A stretch of DNA of 64,000 bases from Salivita marina (lineage in GTDB: Bacteria > Pseudomonadota > Gammaproteobacteria > Pseudomonadales > Azotimanducaceae): NCBI GenBank assembly GCA_038144425.1, contig JAYQNS010000002.1, forward strand, positions 186,001-250,000, written 5' to 3'. Numbering within the stretch: position 1 is the first letter of the stretch; every line of letters begins with the position of its first letter. Both the position numbers and the translations under genes were made by a program. Shown one piece after another: positions 45,222 through 53,309 of this stretch. The notes beneath the pieces were generated by a model. The model was not told the DNA's origin. It worked only from the letters and a program-made list of their open reading frames with translations, and did no database searches.

Positions 45222-45778
45222 TTCACCACGCTGTCCGCTTCGTCCCCCAGTCCGATCAGGTAAAGCTGGCTTCCGTCGGTCTGTAGATGGGTGATGGAGC
45301 CGTTACCGGGGCGGAAGGACACCATGGCGGAGCTGCCTGTGGCCGCGCCCACGGCCAAGTTGATGGCCACGAAATGGCTGAAAAATACCGAGGGTGTGGT
45401 GGCCTCGCAGAGGCAGGTGAGCAGGGCGCCCCGCCAGGCCTGCTGAGCCGGCGGCAGCCCCTCCACCGTTCCCGCCATGACTTCCCGGAGCCAGGGCGCT
45501 CGGGCTTCGAGCGCCTCATCGGGCGCGGGAATTTCGCTAATACGCGTTTCTAGCTGCGGCCGCAGGCCAAGGGTCTCGGCGAAGGGCGCCGCTGTTTCTT
45601 GGGCCCGGGCCAGGGGGCTGGCCAGCAGCTTCGGGGCGCTGAGGTTCAGCGCGGTCAAGCGCTGGGCCGCGACGGCAGCCTGCTCGGCCCCGAGGGTGCT
45701 AAGCCCTGGGTCTCGGTGCTGCGCGTACCCCGCCGCGGCTTCCCCGTGCCGCACTAGAAAGAGATCGATGCGTGCCAT
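45218..45778 (-). CDS. sixA: Histidine phosphatase family protein, SixA-like
   Basis: I start at the ATG at 45778, which gives 186 residues and the family N-terminus ARIDLFLVRHGEAAAGYAQH with the RHG phosphohistidine motif. The second histidine is in SVFFSHFVAINLAVG. SixA removes phosphate from histidine of phosphotransfer proteins; other small members of this fold hydrolyse phosphosugars or nucleotides, so the SixA name is tentative. Confidence 0.82.
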   Translation of the reverse strand: MARIDLFLVRHGEAAAGYAQHRDPGLSTLGAEQAAVAAQRLTALNLSAPKLLASPLARAQETAAPFAETLGLRPQLETRISEIPAPDEALEARAPWLREVMAGTVEGLPPAQQAWRGALLTCLCEATTPSVFFSHFVAINLAVGAATGSSAMVSFRPGNGSITHLQTDGSQLYLIGLGDEADSVVN

Positions 45779-45804
45779 CGGTGCCGCCTCCCCCTTGCTT
45801 GAAA

Positions 45805-45825
45805 TGGGCCCCCCCTTGGGGCCCA
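45805..45825. repeat. GC hairpin in the sixA-cobS gap
   Basis: TGGGCCCC and GGGGCCCA form a perfect 8-base inverted repeat with a 5-base loop (CCCTT). It lies between the divergent sixA-like and cobS starts, 48 bases before cobS. No T run follows on either strand, so it is not a usual terminator; it may be an operator or leader hairpin. Confidence 0.5.
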
Positions 45826-45873
45826 ATAGGTGCCCTGCAAAAGTCTGTGAAGCCCGCTGATACTGGAATCTCT

Positions 45874-46878
45874 ATGAATCACCAAAGCTCGGCCCTGTCC
45901 GTGGACAGCCAGCCCGATACACGGTGCTCGGTTCGCGAAGTTTTTGGCCTCGATTTAGACCTCATGGTCCCCGCTTTTTCCAAGCCTTCGGAGCATGTGC
46001 CGGACCTCGATCCGGCCTATCGTTTCGATCACGATACCACGCTGGCCATCCTCGCCGGCTTTGCCCATAACCGGCGGGTCATGGTGCAGGGCTATCACGG
46101 CACGGGTAAATCGACCCACATCGAGCAGGTGGCGGCGCGGCTAAACTGGCCCTGTATCCGGATTAATCTCGATTCCCACATCAGCCGCATCGACCTCATC
46201 GGCAAGGACGCCATCGTGCTTCAGGATGGCAAGCAAATTACGGAATTCCGGGAAGGGCTTCTTCCCTGGGCGCTTCAACGCCCTGCGGCCCTAGTTTTTG
46301 ACGAGTACGATGCCGGGCGGCCAGACGTCATGTTTGTGATCCAGCGAATTCTCGAGGTGGAAGGGAAGCTCACCCTTCTGGACCAGAACCGGGTGATCGC
46401 GCCCCATAGCGGGTTCCGCCTCTTCGCCACGGCCAACACCGTCGGCCTCGGGGATACTACCGGGCTTTATCACGGCACCCAGCAAATCAACCAGGGCCAG
46501 ATGGACCGGTGGAATATCGTCACGACCCTGAACTATCTGCCTGCGCAGGCGGAAGCAAACATCGTGCTCTCGAAGATCCCCGCCTGGGATACGGAGGAGG
46601 GGCGAAAGAAGATCGCACAGATGGTGTCCGTCGCCGACCTTACGCGCCGGGGCTTTATTGGGGGCGAGCTGTCCATCGTGATGTCGCCCCGGACCGTGAT
46701 TTCCTGGGCTCAGAACGCGGAAATCTTCAACGATCTCGCCTTTGCCTTCCGCGTGTCCTTCCTGAACAAGTGCGATGAAACGGAGCGCACCATCGTCGCC
46801 GAGTACTACCAGCGCTGCCTCGGGGAGGACCTCACGGACGCCTCCGCGGCCCTGGCCCTGAAGGCGCTCGAGAAGTAA
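45874..46878 (+). CDS. cobS: CobS-type AAA ATPase
   Basis: The 334-residue protein matches the CobS subunit of aerobic cobaltochelatase: [17 protein letters not shown] at the start, Walker [13 protein letters not shown] near residue 75, [13 protein letters not shown], Walker [14 protein letters not shown] and the sensor [14 protein letters not shown]. CobS and CobT form the ATPase ring that drives the CobN chelatase in cobalamin synthesis. No cobN or other cob gene is in the window, so it may serve another chelatase or act as a MoxR-like chaperone. cobT follows after four bases. Confidence 0.92.
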   Translation: MNHQSSALSVDSQPDTRCSVREVFGLDLDLMVPAFSKPSEHVPDLDPAYRFDHDTTLAILAGFAHNRRVMVQGYHGTGKSTHIEQVAARLNWPCIRINLDSHISRIDLIGKDAIVLQDGKQITEFREGLLPWALQRPAALVFDEYDAGRPDVMFVIQRILEVEGKLTLLDQNRVIAPHSGFRLFATANTVGLGDTTGLYHGTQQINQGQMDRWNIVTTLNYLPAQAEANIVLSKIPAWDTEEGRKKIAQMVSVADLTRRGFIGGELSIVMSPRTVISWAQNAEIFNDLAFAFRVSFLNKCDETERTIVAEYYQRCLGEDLTDASAALALKALEK

Positions 46879-46882
46879 GGGC

Positions 46883-48733
46883 GTGAGCCAACAGGACCGG
46901 GAAGGACCGCTCGAGGCCTTTAAGCGGGCCACCACGGCCACCATGCGGGCCCTGGCTGGCAATGATGAGCTCGAAGTCACCTTCGGCCAGGGGGCACCCA
47001 TGCTCCGGGGGGAGCGGGCCCGCGTGCCCCTGCCGCCGGCGAACGCGGACGGCGCGCAAATCAACGCCGTGCGGGGCGTGGCCGATGCCTTCGCTCTGCG
47101 CCTTGCCCACCATGACGAGGCGCTTCACAGCGCCCAGCGCCCGCCCCAGGGTATGGCCATGGAGCTCTTCGATGCGGTGGAGGAGGCCCGCTATCTAGCC
47201 CTGGGTATCAATCGCTATGCCGGGGCTGCGGAAAACATTGATGCGCGGCTCCGGGACGACTGCGTCCGTGCGGCTCTGGACGCCGCGCAAACCCGCAGCG
47301 AAGCGCCCCTGGGTCTGGCTGTCGGGCTGATGCTCCGGGAACGCATGACTGGGCGACCCCTCCCCGCGGAGGCGGAGGCGGTGGTGGCGCCCTGGCGGGA
47401 CTGGGTTCTCGATCTGGCCGAAGGAGACCTTGAGGCCCTGGTGGCCCAGCGCGATGACCAGGCGCGCTTCGCCGATCTGGCCCGGGACCTCATTACCGAT
47501 CTTGGCTTTGGCTCGGAGCTGGAAGCGCCGCCGGACAGCGCCGACCAGGACGGCGAAAGCGACGCCATGGACGAGCAAAGCGAGGGCAGCGCGGAGCTTG
47601 AACCTCAGGATGTGGCCCTCGAAGACGACGGCAATTCGGAGGAGCTGGACGACGGCGATCGCAGCCTCCAAGAAATGGACGCGGATGCCCTTGAGGATGC
47701 CTCCGAAGGCGATGGGGACGGGGAAGATGCCCCGCCGGAAACGCAGGATGAGCAGGGTCGGATTTTCGTTGATATCGACTATCAGGCCTACAGCACGGCC
47801 TTCGATGAAATCGTCAGCGCTGCCGATCTCTGCGAGCCGAGCGAGCTTGATCGCCTGCGTGCCTTGCTCGATCAGCAACTTCAGGCGGCCCAGGTAGCCA
47901 CGTCCCGGCTGGCTAACCGACTCCAGCGTCGCCTCATGGCGAAGCAAAGCCGGAGCTGGGATTTCGATCTAGAGGAAGGGCTTCTGGATACGGCTAAGCT
48001 GGCCGGGGTCATCGTCGATCCCACCAGCCCCCTGGCCTATAAGCAGGAGCGGGAAACGCAGTTCCGGGATACGGTGGTCTCCCTACTCATTGACAGTTCG
48101 GGCTCCATGCGGGGGCGCTCCATCGCCATTGCGGCCATGTGCGCCGATATCCTCGGCCGTACCCTTGAGCGCTGCTCCGTGAAGGTGGAGATATTGGGCT
48201 TCACCACCCGGGCCTGGCGGGGGGGGCAGTCCCGGGAGCTTTGGCTGTCCCAAGGCAAGCCGAGCGAGCCGGGGCGCTTAAATGATCTTCGCCACATCGT
48301 CTACAAGGGCGCCGACGATCCCTGGCGAAGAGCTCGGCGCAACCTCGGCCTCATGATGCGCGAGGACGTACTGAAGGAGAACATCGACGGAGAAGCCCTT
48401 ATTTGGGCCCACAATCGTCTCGTGGTGCGCCCAGAGCAGCGCAAGCTGCTCATGGTGATTTCCGATGGCTTGCCCGTGGATAACTCCACCCTGCTGGTGA
48501 ATCCGAGCAATTACCTTGAGCGCCACCTGAAGTACGCCATCGATCAAATCGAAAACCACTCCGCGGTGCAGCTGGTGGCTATCGGCATTGGCCATGACGT
48601 GACGCACCACTACCAGCGGGCCGTCACCATTACGGACGCCGAGCAGCTGGGCAGCGCCATGACGGAGCAGCTGGCGGCGCTCTTTGATCTCGATGGCTTG
48701 CCGTCGAGCCCCGCTCGCCGGCCCGCAGCCTGA
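46883..48733 (+). CDS. cobT: CobT-type VWA-domain partner of CobS
   Basis: The 616-residue protein has the CobT layout: an N-terminal helical region with [11 protein letters not shown], a very acidic linker (about residues 215-295, rich in E, D, S and G), and a C-terminal von Willebrand A domain with the metal-ion site [19 protein letters not shown]. The C-terminus reads [21 protein letters not shown] as in other CobT proteins. The start is GTG. The Nudix gene begins at its stop codon (TGATG), so the three genes are one transcription unit. Confidence 0.92.
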   Translation: MSQQDREGPLEAFKRATTATMRALAGNDELEVTFGQGAPMLRGERARVPLPPANADGAQINAVRGVADAFALRLAHHDEALHSAQRPPQGMAMELFDAVEEARYLALGINRYAGAAENIDARLRDDCVRAALDAAQTRSEAPLGLAVGLMLRERMTGRPLPAEAEAVVAPWRDWVLDLAEGDLEALVAQRDDQARFADLARDLITDLGFGSELEAPPDSADQDGESDAMDEQSEGSAELEPQDVALEDDGNSEELDDGDRSLQEMDADALEDASEGDGDGEDAPPETQDEQGRIFVDIDYQAYSTAFDEIVSAADLCEPSELDRLRALLDQQLQAAQVATSRLANRLQRRLMAKQSRSWDFDLEEGLLDTAKLAGVIVDPTSPLAYKQERETQFRDTVVSLLIDSSGSMRGRSIAIAAMCADILGRTLERCSVKVEILGFTTRAWRGGQSRELWLSQGKPSEPGRLNDLRHIVYKGADDPWRRARRNLGLMMREDVLKENIDGEALIWAHNRLVVRPEQRKLLMVISDGLPVDNSTLLVNPSNYLERHLKYAIDQIENHSAVQLVAIGIGHDVTHHYQRAVTITDAEQLGSAMTEQLAALFDLDGLPSSPARRPAA

Positions 48734-49272
48734 TGCGCGCCGCCCTCGCTGCGACGCTGGCTGCCTATGGTCAGCGCTGGCCTGAGGAGCGCGCGGTGGT
48801 GGAGCGGTTTCTGGCCTTGCTTGAGGCCCGCGAGGATTGCGCCGAGCGCAGCTGCACCGACCCGGGGCATTTAACCGGATCGGCATGGATTCTCTCCCCG
48901 AATGGCACGGCGGCGCTGCTGACCCACCACCGTAAGCTCGACCTTTGGGTCCAGCTCGGGGGCCATGCAGACGGGGAGCTAGACCTCCTCGCCGTCGCCA
49001 GCCGGGAGGGGCTGGAGGAATCGGGGCTTCCGAGTCTGGAGCCCCTGAGCCCTGCGCCTTTTGATCTCGATATCCACACCATTCCGGCCCGGGGCGACGA
49101 GCCCGAGCATCAGCACTTCGATGTGCGCTTTATCTTCCGCGCGCCTCAGCAAGCCGTGATCATTAGCGATGAATCGCACGATTTGGCCTGGGTGCCCCTG
49201 ACGCAGATGGGGTCCGTCACCCAGGAAGTCTCCATTGCCCGCATGGTGGGCAAAACACCGTCTTTCCTTTAG
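48733..49272 (+). CDS. Nudix hydrolase
   Basis: The 179-residue protein has a Nudix box LGGHADGELDLLAVASREGLEESGL around residues 75-100, with the REGLEES core intact and one extra residue in the spacer, as in a known subfamily. Nudix enzymes cleave nucleoside diphosphates linked to another group. It is coupled to cobT by a one-base overlap. The N-terminal 60 residues are helical and may help in recognition. Substrate unknown. Confidence 0.88.
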   Translation: MRAALAATLAAYGQRWPEERAVVERFLALLEAREDCAERSCTDPGHLTGSAWILSPNGTAALLTHHRKLDLWVQLGGHADGELDLLAVASREGLEESGLPSLEPLSPAPFDLDIHTIPARGDEPEHQHFDVRFIFRAPQQAVIISDESHDLAWVPLTQMGSVTQEVSIARMVGKTPSFL

Positions 49273-49289
49273 GCTCGAGGATATAAACG

Positions 49290-49328
49290 GGGCACGGATG
49301 CCCGACGAGCCCGCACCTTCGCGGGGCC
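49290..49328 (+). repeat. Two small hairpins before the HD gene
   Basis: GGGCA-CGGA-TGCCC (49290-49303) is followed closely by CCGC-ACCTTC-GCGG (about 49311-49324) in the 72-base gap between the Nudix gene and the HD gene. Neither has a T run. They may slow transcription or shape the leader of the HD pair. Confidence 0.35.
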
Positions 49329-49344
49329 GGAAAGGGGAGGGACC

Positions 49345-50187
49345 ATGGTATTTGATCCGCTGGAGCCGCTGCTGAGCACGTTCCTTGGGCGCCTCGCCCA
49401 GAGCCAGGAAGCCCTCTTTGGGGCTGGCGGCGCCGCCGCTGAACTTGAAGCGGTGCGGGCGGCCGCCATTCTCGCCATCGAAACGATCCACCGCTCCGAC
49501 GCGTACTACCACAACAGCGAGCACACCATGCTCGTAACCCTGGTCGGCCAGCAGATTATGCTGGGACGTCAGCTGGCAGAAGGGGGCGTTTCCCCGGGGG
49601 ATTGGGCCCACTTTACGGTCTCGCTCCTGTGCCATGACATCGGCTATGTACGTGGCGCCTGCCCCGGGGATAAAGGCAACACAATGGTGATCAACGCTGC
49701 CGGGGAAACGGTTACGGTCCCTGCCGGCGCTACCGATGCTGCCCTGACGCCCCATCATGTGGAGCGCGGTAAGTTATTCGTTCAGAGCCGCTTTGCTGCC
49801 CATCCGCTGCTCGACGTGCCGCGGGTCTGCGCGGCCATTGAAAAGACCCGCTTTCCGGTCCCGGAGGCCTCCGATTTGGGAGATGGGGTGAGCTGGGGAG
49901 ATCTCGTACAGGCGGCGGATCTCATCGGTCAGCTCGCGGACCCCGATTACATGCGCAAGCTGCCCGCCCTGTACTACGAGTTTGAGGAGACGGGGACAAA
50001 TGCGCGCATGGGCAATGACGTGCCGGGGCGGCTCCGGGACACCTACCCGAACTTTTTCTGGACCATGGTGAGCGAACATATCAAGCCCGGCATTTCCTAT
50101 CTAAAGCGCACCCGAGAGGGGCGAGATTGGCTCGCAGGCCTCTACTCCCACGTGTTCAGCCAAGAACACCGCAGCCTGCTGGCCTAG
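49345..50187 (+). CDS. HD-domain metal-dependent phosphohydrolase
   Basis: The 280-residue protein has the ligands of an HD-domain hydrolase: H56 and H60 in AYYHNSEHT, H97-D98 in LLCHDIGYVRG, H137/H138 in TPHHVERG and D192 in AADLIGQLADP. The YHNxxHT and HDxGY motifs resemble cyclic-nucleotide phosphodiesterase-like HD proteins, but the nucleotide or other substrate is unknown. GAGGGACC precedes the ATG. A paralogue lacking all of these residues follows after 10 bases. It lies in the same direction as cobST and the Nudix gene. Confidence 0.85.
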   Translation: MVFDPLEPLLSTFLGRLAQSQEALFGAGGAAAELEAVRAAAILAIETIHRSDAYYHNSEHTMLVTLVGQQIMLGRQLAEGGVSPGDWAHFTVSLLCHDIGYVRGACPGDKGNTMVINAAGETVTVPAGATDAALTPHHVERGKLFVQSRFAAHPLLDVPRVCAAIEKTRFPVPEASDLGDGVSWGDLVQAADLIGQLADPDYMRKLPALYYEFEETGTNARMGNDVPGRLRDTYPNFFWTMVSEHIKPGISYLKRTREGRDWLAGLYSHVFSQEHRSLLA

Positions 50188-50197
50188 GGGGCGCGCC

Positions 50198-51028
50198 ATG
50201 TTTACGCCACGAGATATCGTCCTTGAGGCCTTCATCGATAATCTGAAGGTGGAGCTTCGTAACGACCATCCTTCCGTTGAGGCCCCGGTCATGTTGGCCC
50301 TGGAGGAGGGGGTACGGGTGATCTTGACCCAGCTGGCCCGCTCCGATGCGCTATATACCAACTTTGATACGGCGCTCACCGTAGGATCCATGGCGCTCCG
50401 CGTTGCAGAAGGGCGGCAGGTGGCGGAGGGTGACGTTGCGCCTGAGGACCTCCTTCATTTTTTGCTAGCGGCCCTGGGTTTGTATTTGGGTTTCGTCCGG
50501 GATCTGCTCCCGGGCGATGGGCCTGAGGACGTCGACGATGGTCTCGGGGGGCGGCTTACCCTGCCCCTCGGAGGTACCGACGGCACGCTCCTTCCGAGCT
50601 TTAATGCCCGCTCCCAGGCCTTCCTGCGGCGACGTTTTGCTGAGCATCCGGTCATCGATGGCGATCGTCTCGCGCGCTGGGTGGGCGCCGTGCCTTTCCC
50701 GGAAACGGGGGCGGAGGCCGCTCCTGCGTCCACCTGGGCCCGCCTGCTGAGGGGCGCGCATAGCCTGTCCCTCGCCGCGGATCCCGCCTTTATACAGCGC
50801 ATGCCTCGGCTCTTCCGGCAGCTCGAGGAGGTGGGGCTTGCAAAGAAATTGGGCTATGGCCACGGCGACGACATCGTCGCGGCCTACCCTCGCCTCTTCT
50901 GGGGGCCCATGATGGAAATGACCGCTCCCGCCATGCGCTATCTGCGCTTCACTGCCCAGGGTAAGCACTGGTTATCTCGCGTGCATGCTCAGATGCTGGT
51001 GCTCGAGCACGCAGAGCTTCAAAGCTAG
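50198..51028 (+). CDS. Degenerate HD-domain paralogue (pseudo-HD protein)
   Basis: This 276-residue protein aligns end to end with the product of the preceding gene: RSDALYTNFDTAL against RSDAYYHNSEHTM, LGFVRDLLPGD against IGYVRGACPGD, SLAADPAFIQRMPRL against GQLADPDYMRKLPAL, and the YPRLFWGPMMEM end block. All metal positions have changed (H56 to T, H60 to T, HD to LY, HH to SF, D192 to H), so it cannot bind metals in the HD manner. The frame is intact and codon use looks normal, so it is a kept protein rather than a decayed gene. A regulatory or scaffold role with its active neighbour is inferred. Confidence 0.8.
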   Translation: MFTPRDIVLEAFIDNLKVELRNDHPSVEAPVMLALEEGVRVILTQLARSDALYTNFDTALTVGSMALRVAEGRQVAEGDVAPEDLLHFLLAALGLYLGFVRDLLPGDGPEDVDDGLGGRLTLPLGGTDGTLLPSFNARSQAFLRRRFAEHPVIDGDRLARWVGAVPFPETGAEAAPASTWARLLRGAHSLSLAADPAFIQRMPRLFRQLEEVGLAKKLGYGHGDDIVAAYPRLFWGPMMEMTAPAMRYLRFTAQGKHWLSRVHAQMLVLEHAELQS

Positions 51029-51336
51029 GACAGCCTCCGTTTCGCTGTGCGAAAGCCTGGGCGCCGTTGCTTCTCGGCCCAAGCGCGGTGCTTCGCAAGG
51101 GCTGGGTCCTCCCGAAGCGCCTCAATCGTGTTTAACCGTTCCCCAAGGGTAAGCTCATCGTGAAAGCGGTGAACGGCCCGGTGGCATAGGCGACAAAGAC
51201 CCACCCCGGCCGCGAGCGTTTCCTTGTCAAAGCGTTTCTGAAAGCGGGGCCGCCGTGCCACCTTCTTGGGAATCAGGTGGTGGAAAGTGAGGGGCAGTTC
51301 CCGTCCACAGAGCGCGCAGGGACCGTCCTTCGCCAC
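51025..51336 (-). CDS. Small HNH-motif protein
   Basis: The 103-residue protein has an HNH-type zinc module: CALCGRELPLTFHHLIPKK near the start and GLCRLCHRAVHRF near residue 50, giving two CxxC pairs and the HH core. It could be a nuclease or a DNA-binding protein; stand-alone versions are common in bacterial chromosomes and not clearly mobile. It is the last gene behind the opp operon, four bases after oppF, and its stop shares CTAG with the pseudo-HD gene. Confidence 0.8.
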   Translation of the reverse strand: MAKDGPCALCGRELPLTFHHLIPKKVARRPRFQKRFDKETLAAGVGLCRLCHRAVHRFHDELTLGERLNTIEALREDPALAKHRAWAEKQRRPGFRTAKRRLS

Positions 51337-51340
51337 GGCG

Positions 51341-52312
51341 CTAGGGATAGAGGTGGCAAGCCACCAGCCGCGGCCCAGCCCCGTCTCCGGCCTCCACGGG
51401 TTTCAAGAGCGGGGTCTCTTGGCGGCAGCGTTCCGTGGCTTCGGGGCAGCGGCTGGCGAAGCGGCAGCCAGCCCCCAAATTCACCGGGGAGGGTATTTCC
51501 CCGCTCATGGTGGGACGGGGCGTCCGGGCAAGGGCTGGATCGGGCTCTGGGTTTGAGGCGACGAGCAGCTGGGTGTAGGGATGCTTGGGACGGAAGAAGA
51601 CCTCGTCCGACGGCCCCAGCTCGATCAGGCTCCCCAGGTACATCACGGCCATGCGGTCCGAGACGTAGCGCACCATGGACAGGTCGTGGGCGATAAAAAG
51701 CAGCGTGAGCCCCAAATCCTTTTTGAGTTCCGCAAGAAGATTGATCACCTGGGCCTGTACGGAAACGTCGAGGGCGGAGATGGGCTCGTCGCAGACGACA
51801 AACCGGGGCTCGAGGATCATTGCTCGGGCGATGCCGATGCGTTGGCGCTGACCCCCGGAGAACTCGTGGGGATAGCGTCCCGCGTGCTCTGCCCGGAGGC
51901 CCACGGCTTCTAGCCAATGGGTAACGGCGTTGCGGAGCGCGGCCTCGCTTGGATTGCTGTGGAGTCGAAGCCCCTCGCCAACGATTTCCCCGGCGGTCAT
52001 GCGGGGATTTAGGGACGAGTAGGGGTCCTGGAAGATCATCTGCATGCGCGTGGCGAGGCGTCGATGATCCTGGGCGCGATAGCGTTGGGGTAGCCTTTCC
52101 CCCTCGAAGCGTACGGTTCCAGCGGTTTTGTCTAAAAGCCCCAGGAGCGTCTTCCCCAGCGTCGATTTTCCCGAGCCCGATTCCCCCACGAGGCCAAGGA
52201 TTTCCTCCTGCGCCAGGGTAAAGCTCACGCCGTCCACGGCGTGGAGCGTACGTCGCGAGCCCAGCTCAAAGTGCTTGGTGAGATCCTGAACGTGAAGAAG
52301 GGGCTCAGCCAT
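51341..52312 (-). CDS. oppF: Oligopeptide ABC transporter ATPase OppF
   Basis: I chose the ATG at 52312, which gives 323 residues and overlaps oppD by 8 bases; the longer frame is arginine- and proline-rich shadow. Motifs: Walker A LVGESGSGKSTLGK, signature FSGGQRQRIGIARAM, Walker B FVVCDEPISALDVS, and the C-terminal oligopeptide/dipeptide domain GCRFASRCPEATERC with its cysteine cluster. It energises the peptide importer together with OppD. Confidence 0.95.
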   Translation of the reverse strand: MAEPLLHVQDLTKHFELGSRRTLHAVDGVSFTLAQEEILGLVGESGSGKSTLGKTLLGLLDKTAGTVRFEGERLPQRYRAQDHRRLATRMQMIFQDPYSSLNPRMTAGEIVGEGLRLHSNPSEAALRNAVTHWLEAVGLRAEHAGRYPHEFSGGQRQRIGIARAMILEPRFVVCDEPISALDVSVQAQVINLLAELKKDLGLTLLFIAHDLSMVRYVSDRMAVMYLGSLIELGPSDEVFFRPKHPYTQLLVASNPEPDPALARTPRPTMSGEIPSPVNLGAGCRFASRCPEATERCRQETPLLKPVEAGDGAGPRLVACHLYP

Positions 52313-53309
52313 GGGCGGTGTCCTGCGCGGGAGCTTGTGGATGGAGGCGCCAGCAGCGGGCCCGGTGCGCGGGGCGGGGATGAAACTCCGGCGGCGCCTC
52401 CCGGGTGCACAGGGCCATGGCCTGGGGGCAGCGTGCGGCGTAGGCGCAGCCCTTCGGCGGTGCGAAGAGATCCGGCGGGCTGCCTTCAATAGGCCTGAGC
52501 ACCTGGGCGGCGCCGGGTTGATTCGATGGCGTGGCCCGGCGCAGCCCCTGCGTATAGGGGTGGGCGCTATGGGCGAAGAGCGTTTCCACGTCGGCCGTTT
52601 CCACGATTTCCCCGGCGTACATCACCGCGACGCGATGAGCCATCTGGGCCACCACCCCCAGGTCGTGGGTGATCAAAATAATGGCCATGCCCTTCTCCTC
52701 CTGAAGCTTCCTCAGGAGGTCGAGAATTTGCGCTTGGATGGTGACGTCCAGGGCCGTGGTGGGCTCGTCGGCAATGAGGAGTTCGGGGCCGCAAGCGATG
52801 GCCATGGCGATCATGGCGCGCTGCAGCATGCCGCCGGAAAACTCGAAGGGGTATTGGCGCGCCCGGGTGGCTGCATCCGGGATGCGGACCTCTTCCAGGA
52901 GCGCCACGGCGCGCTGCGCCGCCGCGCTTCGGGACAAGCCCTGGTGAATCCGCAGCGTTTCCGCGATCTGATCCCCAATACGCATGGTGGGGTTCAGAGC
53001 GCTCATGGGATCCTGGAAGATCATGCCCACGCGCTTCCCCCGCACCGCATTCAGCGTGGCCGGGTGATGAGGCAGCAAGGCTGTATCCAACAGCTGGGCG
53101 CTGCCGCGACGAATCACCCCCGGGGGCATGGGAATGAGGCCTAGAAGCGCCTGCATGGATACGGATTTGCCGCACCCCGACTCCCCGACGATGGCGAGGG
53201 TTTCGCCGCGAGCCACGGAAAAGCTCACCCCGCGAACGGCCTCCACGGTGCCGCCGTGGGTATGAAAGTCGACGGTGAGGTCCTGAACCTCAAGCAGCGT
53301 GTCGGTCAT
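52305..53309 (-). CDS. oppD: Oligopeptide ABC transporter ATPase OppD
   Basis: The 334-residue ATPase has Walker A IVGESGCGKSVSMQ, signature FSGGMLQRAMIAMAI, Walker B LLIADEPTTALDVT, and the C-terminal domain GCAYAARCPQAMALC with the iron-sulfur-type cysteines of OppD/DppD. It forms the heterodimer with OppF at the cytoplasmic side of OppB/OppC. The start overlaps oppC by four bases. Confidence 0.96.
   Translation of the reverse strand: MTDTLLEVQDLTVDFHTHGGTVEAVRGVSFSVARGETLAIVGESGCGKSVSMQALLGLIPMPPGVIRRGSAQLLDTALLPHHPATLNAVRGKRVGMIFQDPMSALNPTMRIGDQIAETLRIHQGLSRSAAAQRAVALLEEVRIPDAATRARQYPFEFSGGMLQRAMIAMAIACGPELLIADEPTTALDVTIQAQILDLLRKLQEEKGMAIILITHDLGVVAQMAHRVAVMYAGEIVETADVETLFAHSAHPYTQGLRRATPSNQPGAAQVLRPIEGSPPDLFAPPKGCAYAARCPQAMALCTREAPPEFHPRPAHRARCWRLHPQAPAQDTAHG

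Noticed and set aside
51025..51336. HNH protein as a sign of a mobile element or homing endonuclease
   Set aside because: No inverted repeats, transposase, intron or composition change surrounds it, and it is tightly packed behind the opp operon.
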